DNA from: Gammaproteobacteria bacterium
GTDB lineage: Bacteria > Pseudomonadota > Gammaproteobacteria > HK1
Assembly (NCBI GenBank): GCA_021773795.1
Contig: JAJFJT010000018.1
Coordinates: 1-60,895 of the forward strand
Direction of reading: 5' to 3'
Length of the DNA: 60,895 bases
The notes below the pieces were generated by a model, which worked only from the letters and a program-made list of their open reading frames with translations, searched no databases and was not told where the DNA came from. How positions within the stretch are numbered: position 1 is the stretch's first letter; the number at the start of each line of letters is the position of its first letter. Shown here piece after piece: positions 52,869 to 60,838 of the stretch. The translations under genes and the position numbers were made by a program.

Positions 52869-54188
52869 ATGAGAACGCCTTTTCGTCATTACGCCATACT
52901 TGCAACCGGGCTAGTGCTCGGTTTTCTGCTTTCCCTGGGACAAGGGGTGCTGGCAGAACGCAAAGGGCCGAGCACCTTGCCACTAGACGACTTGCGCATT
53001 TTTTCCGAGATATTCAGCAAGATAAAATCAGATTATGTCGAGCCCATAGAGGATAAGGCGCTACTACAAAATGCTATCCGCGGCATGTTGTCCGGGCTGG
53101 ACCCCCACTCCGCCTATCTCATTCCGGATGAGTACAAGGACCTCAGGATCGGCACATCGGGCGAGTTTGGTGGCCTCGGCATAGAGGTCGGCATGGAAAA
53201 CGGCTTTGTAAAGGTGATCGCCCCCATCGACGACACTCCCGCCCAGCGCGCTGGCATGAAGTCGGGTGATCTGATCATCCGACTTGACGACACCCCGGTA
53301 AAAGGCATGAGCCTTAATGACGCAGTAAAGATTATGCGTGGCAAACCGGGTGAAGAGATCATCCTCACGGTACTGCGTAACGGTGAAGACAAACCACTCA
53401 AAATCACCATCGTGCGTGCAGTCATCCGGGTAACCAGCGTCAGAAGCCGAATACTGGAATCAGGCTACGGCTATCTTCGTATCAGCCAGTTTCAGACCCG
53501 CACCAGCGAGGCCCTGCAGCAGGCAATCTCGAAAATTAAGAAAGAGAGCAAAACCGACATCAAGGGACTGGTACTGGATCTGCGCAATAATCCCGGTGGT
53601 GTGCTCAGTGGCGCGGTGGCCGTTTCCGATGCTTTCCTGAAAAAAGGCCTCATCGTCTACACCGAGGGCCGTATGACCGATTCGCAACTGAAATTTAATG
53701 CCAAGCCCACGGATGTACTCGATGGTGCGCCCATGGTGGTGCTGGTGAACGGTGGCTCCGCCTCGGCATCGGAAATCGTGGCCGGCGCACTGCAAGATCA
53801 TAAGCGCGCCGTCATCATGGGCAGCAAAACCTTTGGCAAGGGCTCGGTGCAAACCATCCTGCCGATGGAAAATGGCTCAGCACTGAAATTGACCACAGCC
53901 CGCTACTACACCCCCTCAGGAACCTCCATCCAGGCCGAGGGTATTACCCCGGATATCGTGTTGGAAGATGTCAGCGTTTCCAGCAAAAAGGACGCAGGTA
54001 TAGCCCGCATCAAGGAGGCGGATCTGGCACGCCACCTGGATAATGGCAACGGAAAAAATGGCAAGAAGAAAACGGTAAAGGATGCCAAGAAGACGAAAAA
54101 ACCCGAGTCGCTCGCGCGTACTGACTTCGCACTCTATCAGGCGCTTAATCTGCTTAAAGGACTGAATATTCTCAGCGCTCAGCGCTGA
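52869..54188 (+). CDS. ctpA: Carboxyl-terminal processing protease (S41 family)
   Basis: A 439-aa periplasmic protease with signal peptide, PDZ domain (about 95-180; FGGLGIEVGMENGFVKVIAPIDDTPAQRAGMKSGDLI) and S41 catalytic domain. Catalytic Ser lies in NGGSASASEIVAG and Lys in GSKTFGKGSVQT. A Lys-rich tail (GKNGKKKTVKDAKKTKKPES) follows. TGGAG lies just upstream of the ATG. Such enzymes trim periplasmic proteins, including cell-wall hydrolase regulators, which suits its place after envC. Confidence 0.95.
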   Translation: MRTPFRHYAILATGLVLGFLLSLGQGVLAERKGPSTLPLDDLRIFSEIFSKIKSDYVEPIEDKALLQNAIRGMLSGLDPHSAYLIPDEYKDLRIGTSGEFGGLGIEVGMENGFVKVIAPIDDTPAQRAGMKSGDLIIRLDDTPVKGMSLNDAVKIMRGKPGEEIILTVLRNGEDKPLKITIVRAVIRVTSVRSRILESGYGYLRISQFQTRTSEALQQAISKIKKESKTDIKGLVLDLRNNPGGVLSGAVAVSDAFLKKGLIVYTEGRMTDSQLKFNAKPTDVLDGAPMVVLVNGGSASASEIVAGALQDHKRAVIMGSKTFGKGSVQTILPMENGSALKLTTARYYTPSGTSIQAEGITPDIVLEDVSVSSKKDAGIARIKEADLARHLDNGNGKNGKKKTVKDAKKTKKPESLARTDFALYQALNLLKGLNILSAQR

Positions 54189-54193
54189 AATTA

Positions 54194-55015
54194 ATGATGG
54201 TCAGGAAGCTAGCCTACATGCAGTGGCTATATTGCTTGCTGGCAAGTTTATTGGCCTTGGGACTTGCGCCTTCAGTCCACGCCACGGATTTAGGAACCCA
54301 CCGCACGCCCATCGCCATCATCATTGATGATATGGGCAACCAGAGGGACCTCGGGCTACGAGCACTTGAGTTACCGGGTTCAGTCACCTACGCCTTTTTG
54401 CCACATACCCCCTACGCAACGCGTTTTGCCCGCCTCGCCCATTTGCTCGACCGGGAAGTCATGCTGCACCTGCCGATGGAGGCAGAGGCTGGATTGCATC
54501 TCGGCCCCGGTGGGTTAACCAGTACCCAGAGCCATCAGGAACTGCTCGAAAAACTGGGACAAAATCTACTGGCCGTCCCCTATATTCGTGGCGTCAACAA
54601 TCATATGGGTAGCCTGCTTACCCAGCATTTACGGCCTATGCACTGGGTGATGCAGGAGTTGAAGAAAAATCCACGGCTGTTTTTTGTCGACAGCCGAACC
54701 AGCCCGGATACGGTTGCCGGAAAGGCCGCAGTACTAAACGGGGTACCCACCCTGGCCCGGGATATTTTCCTGGATCACATTCAAGACCCAGCCGCCATTA
54801 CCCTTCAATTCCAACGCCTGATTGCCTTGGCCAAATTACAGGATGGTGCGCTTGCCATTGGTCACGCCCATACGGAAACACTCGCCGTGCTGGAAACCGA
54901 ACTCCGGCGCCTGGATGAGTACGGTGTGCACCTGGTACCAGTCTCCAGCCTGCTCACCATGAATACCAGACCTAAACCTTCCATACCCCGGCAACGACTC
55001 GCTATTAATCCCTGA
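54194..55015 (+). CDS. Divergent polysaccharide deacetylase family protein (YibQ)
   Basis: A 273-aa periplasmic protein with signal peptide (ending VHATD) and the divergent deacetylase core: IAIIIDDMGNQRDLGLRAL, LHLPMEAEA, RGVNNHMGS, FFVDSRTS and AIGHAH. Acidic and histidine residues of a metal site remain. It starts five bases after ctpA. YibQ-type genes follow envC in many gammaproteobacteria; enzymatic activity is not established. Confidence 0.92.
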   Translation: MMVRKLAYMQWLYCLLASLLALGLAPSVHATDLGTHRTPIAIIIDDMGNQRDLGLRALELPGSVTYAFLPHTPYATRFARLAHLLDREVMLHLPMEAEAGLHLGPGGLTSTQSHQELLEKLGQNLLAVPYIRGVNNHMGSLLTQHLRPMHWVMQELKKNPRLFFVDSRTSPDTVAGKAAVLNGVPTLARDIFLDHIQDPAAITLQFQRLIALAKLQDGALAIGHAHTETLAVLETELRRLDEYGVHLVPVSSLLTMNTRPKPSIPRQRLAINP

Positions 55016-55070
55016 AGCAGTCTCTCTACCCTCATCGTTCTGCTATCTTTTAGTTAGGAATCTCTACTTT

Positions 55071-55088
55071 CATGGCATGCGTGCCATG
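55071..55088. other. Perfect 7-bp-stem palindrome before the small-protein gene
   Basis: CATGGCA-TGCG-TGCCATG forms a perfect hairpin 24 bases upstream of the 58-residue gene. No T-run follows, so it is not an intrinsic terminator. It could be an operator or a processing signal. Confidence 0.35.
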
Positions 55089-55111
55089 CGTGACGATAAG
55101 GAGAATCAGCC

Positions 55112-55288
55112 ATGTCCAACCTGACATTTAGCCCACAGGAACAAGCCTTGCTGCACGAGGTAGTGGAACGTTTTCTCACTGATCTGCGCACCGAGATCGC
55201 CGATACCGATAACTTCGACTATCGAAACGGACTCAAGGAAAAACGGGACACCCTGACTGCGCTTGGAGAGCGACTCGCTGTCCACTGA
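55112..55288 (+). CDS. Small conserved-looking protein, 58 residues
   Basis: An open frame with a strong ribosome site (AAGGAG ten bases before ATG) encodes MSNLTFSPQEQALLHEVVERF and continues to TALGERLAVH. It is acidic and predicted helical, with no signal peptide. The pattern, a short helical protein ending in a leucine-rich helix, is common in proteobacterial genomes, but no function is known. Its end overlaps the presumed start of the GIY-YIG gene by 26 bases, suggesting coupling. Confidence 0.75.
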   Translation: MSNLTFSPQEQALLHEVVERFLTDLRTEIADTDNFDYRNGLKEKRDTLTALGERLAVH

Positions 55289-55757
55289 AGCGGCCCGCCT
55301 GATCGGGGGAACGCACAAGGGCAGCTATGCGGTGATACTGCGCTCGACCGCAGAGGGGGGCATTCGTGTGGGTCGGGGAGGGGTACTGGCGCAAACACCG
55401 GGCTACTACGTCTATCTGGGCAGCGCCTTTGGTCCAGGTGGAGTGGCAGCGCGGGTAGGCCACCACCTGCACGTCACCCATAAACCACACTGGCATATCG
55501 ACTATCTACGCCGACACACGGCGCCGACAGAAGTGTGGTGGAGTTTTGACCCGCTTGCGCGCGAACATCACTGGGCTGCAGTGCTCGGAAGCTCCCCGCG
55601 CACCCGCATACCGCTAGCGGGTTTTGGGGCCTCGGATTGCAACTGTCGGAGCCACCTGTTTTTCAGCCCGGGGCACCCTTCGTTCCGCGCCTTTAGCCGG
55701 CGCCTGCATCGAGCCTTTCCCGGACATGGACGGATCTATCACCAGATCGTCGATTGA
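55263..55757 (+). CDS. GIY-YIG family protein (DUF123)
   Basis: A protein of up to 164 aa whose core matches DUF123 GIY-YIG proteins: GSYAVILRS, GYYVYLGSAFGPGGVAARVGHHL and HWHIDYLRRH, then CNCRSHLFF near the end with cysteines. These are small nuclease-like proteins of unknown target. The start is unsure: a TTG at 55263 overlapping the previous gene is the only common start codon near the conserved region. Confidence 0.82.
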   Translation: MESDSLSTEAARLIGGTHKGSYAVILRSTAEGGIRVGRGGVLAQTPGYYVYLGSAFGPGGVAARVGHHLHVTHKPHWHIDYLRRHTAPTEVWWSFDPLAREHHWAAVLGSSPRTRIPLAGFGASDCNCRSHLFFSPGHPSFRAFSRRLHRAFPGHGRIYHQIVD

Positions 55758-55763
55758 ATCGCC

Positions 55764-56108
55764 TCAGGAAGTGCTGGAACTCCCGCCGGGAGGATAACCT
55801 GTGGCTGGAAAGGCGGTCACATTGGCGGCCCCATCTCCACCACTGATAATTTTATTGGCCCCGCCCTTCTCCACCTCGTCAATGCGAATAACCGCATGCA
55901 AGGGAACGTGAGTACGCTTTACCGCCGCAAATTCAGCCTTGAGACGCTCCTCGGAGGGATCCACCAACACCCCGCTGCGCTCGCCAAAAATAATCTCTCC
56001 CAGTTCCACGAATCCATATAACTCACCCTGACTCACGCTGCGTGCGTAGAGCTCATAGATCTTTCCCTGATTGTGGAATAGCACCCTGTAAACGTGTTTC
56101 TTGGCCAT
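55764..56108 (-). CDS. DUF1820 family protein
   Basis: A 114-aa protein starting MAKKHVYRVLFHNQGKIYELYARSVSQGELYGFVELGEIIFGE, the DUF1820 signature, followed by DPSEERLKAEF and VIRIDEVEKGG and a low-complexity tail. A small SH3-like cytoplasmic protein of unknown role. The ATG at 56108 gives the conserved N-terminus. Confidence 0.9.
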   Translation of the reverse strand: MAKKHVYRVLFHNQGKIYELYARSVSQGELYGFVELGEIIFGERSGVLVDPSEERLKAEFAAVKRTHVPLHAVIRIDEVEKGGANKIISGGDGAANVTAFPATGYPPGGSSSTS

Positions 56109-56366
56109 GGTTCTGTGTCGGTTTCCGTTGTACGGTGGAGCGCGGATTATACGGCAACTGCGGCGGGTGATAGCCAGGCAGATGAGCCACAACGAGTAAG
56201 GAAAGTTCTGATCTATTCGTGAACTCGTATCTTGCGCCCAAAATGCCCCTCTTTATCGTTGCTGCTCTTCGCAATAGATTGACTATTCCGTGTGACCAGC
56301 GCCTCAAAGCTGAACATTTTGAATCACAATCTACTTCGCCCAGAATAAATCAGAGCTTCCTAAATA

Positions 56367-57263
56367 ATGAAATACAAGGATTACTACAAAATTCTCGGCC
56401 TTAAACGCGGCGTGGACGAGAAGGAAATGAAGAAGGCCTACCGCCGCCTGGCCAGAAAATATCATCCGGATGTCAGCAAAGAACCGAGGGCAGAGGAACG
56501 CTTTAAGGCGGTGCAAGAGGCCTATGCGGTGCTCAAAGACCCGGAGAAACGACGTGCCTACGATCAGCTTGGAGCAAACTGGCAGGCCGGGCAGGAATTT
56601 CGGGCACCACCGGGTTGGCAAACCCCGCGGCACGGCTTTGGTCAGGCCGCGGGTGGCGCAGATCCCTTCAGCGATTTTTTCTCCTCACTGTTTGGTGGCG
56701 GCACGGCAAATGGCGGCAGACGCCCGCGCCAGCAACGCAGTGAACCGGTAACGGTCCGCATCAGTCTCGAAGAGGCCTTTGCCGGCACCGAGCGAAATTT
56801 AAGACTCAGCAGCCCCAATGGTGGCCCCGCCCGTACCCTGAAGGTACGCATACCCGCTGGCGTCATTGCCGGCCAGCAGATACGCCTCCCCGGCCAGGGC
56901 GGTGGCGGCATCGGTAGATCTGGCGATCTGTTTCTGAAAATAGAGTTAAACCCCCACCCGTTATTTCGGGTAGAAAACAGGGATATCCACCTGCAACTTC
57001 CAGTCACCCCGTGGGAAGCCGCCCTCGGCGCCAAGATCCAGGTCCCCACTCTCAAGGGAGCAGTGCAATTGAGCATTCCAGCGGCCTCCAATGGCGGCAG
57101 CCGACTACGCCTCAAAGGGCGTGGCCTGGGGGGGGAAAGGGCAGGAAGCCAATATGTCAGCCTAGAGATTAAAATCCCACCCGCAGATACCGAGGCGGCG
57201 CGCGAAGCCTACCGCCAATTCGCCGAAAAACTTCCATTCAATCCCCGCACGAATATAAAATAA
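56367..57263 (+). CDS. cbpA: DnaJ-like co-chaperone CbpA
   Basis: A 298-aa J-domain protein: J domain 1-70 with HPD in KYHPDVSKEP, a Gly/Phe-rich linker (about 75-125; FSDFFSSLFGGG) and C-terminal substrate-binding domains (VTVRISLEEAFAGTERNL, KVRIPAGVIAGQQIRLPGQGGG, LNPHPLFRVENRDIHL). The DnaJ zinc-finger repeats are absent, as in CbpA. It stimulates DnaK. It is followed by degQ on the same strand. Confidence 0.93.
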   Translation: MKYKDYYKILGLKRGVDEKEMKKAYRRLARKYHPDVSKEPRAEERFKAVQEAYAVLKDPEKRRAYDQLGANWQAGQEFRAPPGWQTPRHGFGQAAGGADPFSDFFSSLFGGGTANGGRRPRQQRSEPVTVRISLEEAFAGTERNLRLSSPNGGPARTLKVRIPAGVIAGQQIRLPGQGGGGIGRSGDLFLKIELNPHPLFRVENRDIHLQLPVTPWEAALGAKIQVPTLKGAVQLSIPAASNGGSRLRLKGRGLGGERAGSQYVSLEIKIPPADTEAAREAYRQFAEKLPFNPRTNIK

Positions 57264-57318
57264 CGATATGTTTCATGCGCTTGAAGAGAACACCACGTAC
57301 CACCACAAAGGACAATCC

Positions 57319-58680
57319 ATGCTTCGTCCAGGCAGCATCCTGTTCATCATCATGTGTTTCTTGGCCCTCAATGCACAGGCTGGCCTGCCCACTGCCATAG
57401 GCGGCACCCCCCTTCCGAGCCTGGCCCCGATGCTGGAGCAGACGACGCCGGCAGTGGTTAATATCGCGGCTCGCGGCACCGTTGTGGTAAGGGAAAATCC
57501 ACTCCTGAGCGATCCCTTTTTTCGCCGCTTCTTCAATGTCCCGGACCGTCCGCGAAAACGCCACACCCAGAGCCTCGGCTCAGGCGTCATCGTCGATGCC
57601 GCCGAGGGCTATATCCTCACCAATAACCACGTCATTCAGCACGCCCAGGAAATCAGTGTCACCCTGCGCGACGGGCGGCGTTTTGCAGCAAAATTGGTGG
57701 GCACCGATCCGGATACCGACGTGGCGGTGATCCGCATCGCGGCGGAAAATCTGAGCGCCCTGCCATTGGCTAATTCCGATGGCCTGCGGGTGGGTGATTT
57801 CGTGGTCGCCATCGGCAACCCCTTTGGCCTCGGTCAAACCGTCACCTCGGGCATCGTCAGTGCCCTGGGTCGTAGCGGGCTCGGTATTGGAGGATTTGAA
57901 GATTTCATCCAGACCGATGCCTCCATCAATGTCGGTAATTCCGGTGGTGCGCTGGTAAATCTGCGTGGCGAATTGGTGGGCATCAACTCCGCAATCTTCG
58001 CCCGTGGCGGTGGCAGTATCGGCATCGGTTTTGCCATCCCCAGCAATATGGCGCGTGACATCATGACCCAGTTGGTGACCTTCGGTGAGGTACGCCGTGG
58101 ATTGCTCGGGGCATCAGCACAGGACCTGACCCCCGCCCTCGCCGAGGCCTTCGGGATTGCCGAGACCGAGGGCGCCGTGGTGGTTGAAGTGGCCGATGGC
58201 TCACCGGCGAACAAGGCGGGCCTCAAACCCGGCGATATCGTCACCCGGGTCAATCGGCGCCCGATCCGCTCCGCCTCCGATGTGCGTAACGCCATTGCGC
58301 TATTACGGGTGGGTCAGACGGTACAGCTGGAAATATTACGCAACACCAAAATGCTTAACCTGCAGGCAATGATCACGGAAAACCGTCAGCAGATGGTTTC
58401 CGGCGATAACTTTCATCCACGCCTGTCTGGGGCAGCCTTTGCCGATATCGTCGAGGGCAGTCCGCTCTACGGCAAATTGGAGGGCGTCGTGGTACTGGAC
58501 GTGGAGGCCAACGCCCCGGCGGCGCGCTCGGGTCTGCGCAAGGGTGACATCGTCACTGCGGTAAACCGCACGCGCATACGCAGCATGAAGGAATTCCAGC
58601 ACCTCGCCCGCAAGGGAGGCGACGCACTGGTCCTCAATGTGCGCCGCGGCCGTGGCTCGGTGTTTATTCTGATTCGCTAG
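57319..58680 (+). CDS. degQ: Periplasmic serine endoprotease DegQ/DegP
   Basis: A 453-aa HtrA protease: signal peptide (to about residue 22), trypsin-like domain with His in LTNNHVI, Asp in DTDVAVIRI and Ser in NVGNSGGALVN, then two PDZ domains (LGASAQDLTPALAEAFG; VVVLDVEANAPAARSGLRKGD). The start is placed at 57319, after AAAGGA, where the signal peptide begins; an upstream in-frame reading adds 17 unlikely residues. The short LA loop and length fit DegQ better than DegP. It ends 17 bases inside convergent rmuC. Confidence 0.93.
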   Translation: MLRPGSILFIIMCFLALNAQAGLPTAIGGTPLPSLAPMLEQTTPAVVNIAARGTVVVRENPLLSDPFFRRFFNVPDRPRKRHTQSLGSGVIVDAAEGYILTNNHVIQHAQEISVTLRDGRRFAAKLVGTDPDTDVAVIRIAAENLSALPLANSDGLRVGDFVVAIGNPFGLGQTVTSGIVSALGRSGLGIGGFEDFIQTDASINVGNSGGALVNLRGELVGINSAIFARGGGSIGIGFAIPSNMARDIMTQLVTFGEVRRGLLGASAQDLTPALAEAFGIAETEGAVVVEVADGSPANKAGLKPGDIVTRVNRRPIRSASDVRNAIALLRVGQTVQLEILRNTKMLNLQAMITENRQQMVSGDNFHPRLSGAAFADIVEGSPLYGKLEGVVVLDVEANAPAARSGLRKGDIVTAVNRTRIRSMKEFQHLARKGGDALVLNVRRGRGSVFILIR

Positions 58681-59983
58681 GCGATTCGTCGGGGCCAATC
58701 GCCGCGGCAATGCCGGGGGCGGCCCCCTCAAGTTCGACCTTTTCGATCTTGATAAAGCGACTGCTGATTTTGCGGGCCGAGGTATGCACCTGCTCCACAT
58801 CTTTATGGGCGGCATTGATATGCTGGGACAGCTTGTCCATGCGTAGCTGAAAACGGTCAAAATCCTTGGCTAACATGCCCAAATGCTCCTGAATAACATG
58901 GACCTGCTCGCGGGTTGCCTCGTCCTTTAGCACCGCACGCGCAGTGTTAAGCACCGCCATCAGGGTGGTGGGTGAAACGACCCATACACGGCTCTTCTGC
59001 GCCTCCTCCACGAGATCCGGATGGTGAGCCTGAATCTCGGCAAACACCGCCTCCGCCGGCAGGAACATCATGGCGCCATTGGCCGTTTCCCCCGGAAGAA
59101 CATATTTCGCGGAGATATCCTGAATGTGTTTACGAATATCAACTTTAAACTGCCGCTCCGCCGCCTTCCGTTCACCGCTATCAAGGCTGTTATCGGTCAT
59201 GCACCGATAGGACTCCAGGGGAAATTTGGCGTCGATGGCGACATTGCCCGTCGGTGACGGCAGGAACAACACGCAGTCCGCAATCTTGCCGTTGCTCAGC
59301 GTGTGCTGGAAAGCAAAACTACTCTCCGGCAATACGTTACGCACCAGTCCCGCCAGTTGCACCTCGCCAAAGGCACCTCGGGAGCGCTTGTCATCCAGCA
59401 CCTGCTGCAGACTGACCACATGGGTAGATAACTCGGTGATCTTTTGCTGTGCCGCGTCGATAAGCGCCAGGCGTTTGACGATATCCGCAAAGGTGGCAGT
59501 GGTCTTCTCGAAGCCTTCGCTAAGCCGTTTTTCCACCTGGCCGCTGATTTCTTTCAGGCGCTGATCCGCGGTCTCGGTCAATCCTTCCACCTGCTTCACC
59601 AGCTTTTCGGTGTTGCGCTCCAGCGCCTCGGTTAATTTACTATCAAGCGTCAACAACCCTTTTTGTAACACCTCCTGCAGGCTGTTCAGCGCCTCTCCCT
59701 GACGACGCTCGAAACGCTGGCGGAAATCACCGAGGCGCTCCCCCATCTCTTCTCGCGCCACTGCTCGGTCCTCACGCAGCGCTCGGTCAAGGTCCCGCAC
59801 CAGCGCCTCCAGCGCACTGCTCCGCTCCTCCATACGCTTAGTATGCTCCTGCAAACGGGTCTCGAAGCGCACCGTGGCATCGCGTTGCGCCGCGGCATCC
59901 CCGGCACGGCGGACCAGGAACCAGAGCCCAAGGAGAAGCACGGCAAGAGTTCCCAACTGTAGCCACAACATTGCGTTAGCCAT
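58664..59983 (-). CDS. rmuC: RmuC family protein
   Basis: A 439-aa protein with N-terminal membrane helix (LGTLAVLLLGLWFLV), long coiled coil (about 40-180) and a RmuC nuclease-like domain (RGAFGEVQLAGLVRNVLPESSFAFQHTL, DAKFPLESYRCM, VLPGETANGAMMFLPAEAVFAEI). RmuC limits DNA inversion at short repeats in E. coli. The ATG at 59983 follows GGAG by five bases. It overlaps degQ tail to tail by 17 bases. Confidence 0.93.
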   Translation of the reverse strand: MANAMLWLQLGTLAVLLLGLWFLVRRAGDAAAQRDATVRFETRLQEHTKRMEERSSALEALVRDLDRALREDRAVAREEMGERLGDFRQRFERRQGEALNSLQEVLQKGLLTLDSKLTEALERNTEKLVKQVEGLTETADQRLKEISGQVEKRLSEGFEKTTATFADIVKRLALIDAAQQKITELSTHVVSLQQVLDDKRSRGAFGEVQLAGLVRNVLPESSFAFQHTLSNGKIADCVLFLPSPTGNVAIDAKFPLESYRCMTDNSLDSGERKAAERQFKVDIRKHIQDISAKYVLPGETANGAMMFLPAEAVFAEIQAHHPDLVEEAQKSRVWVVSPTTLMAVLNTARAVLKDEATREQVHVIQEHLGMLAKDFDRFQLRMDKLSQHINAAHKDVEQVHTSARKISSRFIKIEKVELEGAAPGIAAAIGPDESPSESE

Positions 59984-60004
59984 ATTCACTCCATGTCCCC
60001 AAAA

Positions 60005-60286
60005 TCAATCATCCAACGACCGCTCGCCACTGCCTATCAGAATTTCCATTCCTTCCACATCGCCCGCCGTGGAAAGTGGCAGACGCAGCTTGCCAAAGCA
60101 ATCCACCCGCCCCGCTTCACAACCGGAACCCTGCATCAATATCTCCTCAAAGCGCACCGTAGCAATCACCTCTGAATCATTTTGTTCGAGAACTTCTACC
60201 TCCAGAGTATCGTTATCCGGCCAGCCATTTTGCGTGCACAAACGACTGATCTCCCGGCAGTTCAACAAGTATTCCCGAATCTTCAT
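60005..60286 (-). CDS. Small hypothetical protein beside rmuC
   Basis: A 93-aa protein, MKIREYLLNCREISRLCTQNGW onward, with three to four cysteines (NCREISRLC, GSGCEAGRVDC) and a beta-strand pattern (TLEVEVLEQNDSEVIATVRFEEILMQ). GGAG lies just before the ATG. It ends 21 bases upstream of rmuC and is likely co-transcribed with it. No family recognised. Confidence 0.75.
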   Translation of the reverse strand: MKIREYLLNCREISRLCTQNGWPDNDTLEVEVLEQNDSEVIATVRFEEILMQGSGCEAGRVDCFGKLRLPLSTAGDVEGMEILIGSGERSLDD

Positions 60287-60403
60287 TGCTCCGCCCCAAT
60301 CTAGGCCCATGTGTAAGGATTGGGAGTCTCTCTGATTTAGGAGTTTGTAGCGAGGGAAACAAGACAAAAGACTATTTTGCCATCGTCCGGAGAATGACTA
60401 TCT

Positions 60404-60507
60404 GTAGCCTGGATGAAACGAAGTGAAATCCGGGGTGGGGTCCATTGCCGTGCCAACCCACACCGCTCCTATCTTCCCGGATTCCGCTCACGTTGCATCC
60501 AGGCTAC
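60404..60507. repeat. Inverted-repeat intergenic element (GTAGCCTGGATG type)
   Basis: Two ~32-bp arms (60404-60435 and 60476-60507) are inverted copies: each begins GTAGCCTGGATG from its outer end and runs to an ATCCGGG-like inner end, with about 26 of 32 positions matching. A 40-base spacer lies between. It resembles short palindromic repeats scattered in gammaproteobacterial intergenic regions. The flanking bases 60287-60403 and 60508-60560 show nothing clear. Confidence 0.75.
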
Positions 60508-60560
60508 GGGCTGACTAGTGTACGTGCGAACGAAAGCGGACTCGTGGGGAGATAACGCAA

Positions 60561-60587
60561 TAAAAAAACGGCCCTTTCGGACCGTTT
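60561..60587 (-). terminator. Second copy of the tRNA-Gln terminator
   Basis: The same hairpin as at 60722-60746 (AACGGTCC-GAAA-GGGCCGTT on the minus strand), here followed by seven T. It belongs to a 52-bp exact direct repeat (60564-60615 and 60723-60774) that includes the last 19 bases of tRNA-Gln. Confidence 0.85.
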
Positions 60588-60596
60588 CTATTAGCA

Positions 60597-60722
60597 TGGC
60601 TGGGGGACAAGGATTACTCCGCACATCCTGTGCTCCACCCCTGCGGGGCCCGCCTTTGGCGGTTCAAAATTGCTCCCGGCAATTTTGTCGAACCCGGTTC
60701 TCACCCTTGCCCCCCAGCCAAT
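60597..60722. repeat. Hairpin-chain insert between duplicated tRNA-Gln 3' ends
   Basis: 60597-60615 repeats the last 19 bases of tRNA-Gln; 60705-60720 carries a near-perfect inverted copy of its final 16 bases. Between them are four consecutive hairpins: GCAC-ATCCT-GTGC (60621-60633), CCCC-TGC-GGGG (60638-60648), CCGCC-TTT-GGCGG (60650-60662) and AAAATTGC-TCCCG-GCAATTTT (60666-60686). On the minus strand the first and last loops contain GGA. No protein is encoded. It looks like an insertion or duplication event at the tRNA 3' end. Confidence 0.7.
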
Positions 60723-60746
60723 AAAAACGGCCCTTTCGGACCGTTT
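60722..60746 (-). terminator. Intrinsic terminator of tRNA-Gln (and perhaps rpsI)
   Basis: On the minus strand AACGGTCC-GAAA-GGGCCGTT forms an 8-bp stem with a GNRA-type loop and is followed by a T-run. It begins about ten bases after the CCA end of tRNA-Gln. Confidence 0.88.
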
Positions 60747-60755
60747 CTATTAGCA

Positions 60756-60829
60756 TGGCTGGGGGACAAGGATTCGAACCTTGGTTGGCGGAGTCAGAGT
60801 CCGCAGTCCTACCACTAGACGATCCCCCA
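60756..60829 (-). tRNA. tRNA-Gln (CTG anticodon)
   Basis: A 74-nt cloverleaf on the minus strand: acceptor TGGGGGA/TCCCCCA with the U1-A72 pair typical of tRNA-Gln, anticodon arm GCGGA-CTCTGAC-TCCGC (anticodon CTG), T-loop GGTTCGAATCC and encoded CCA. It begins only nine bases after the rpsI stop codon, so the two may share a transcript. Confidence 0.95.
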
Positions 60830-60838
60830 AATTGCGGT

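Noticed and set aside
60630-60818. Short open frames over the tRNA-Gln region (LGDKDSNLG-like translation)
   Set aside because: This is a well-known false translation of tRNA-Gln and its duplicated 3' end.
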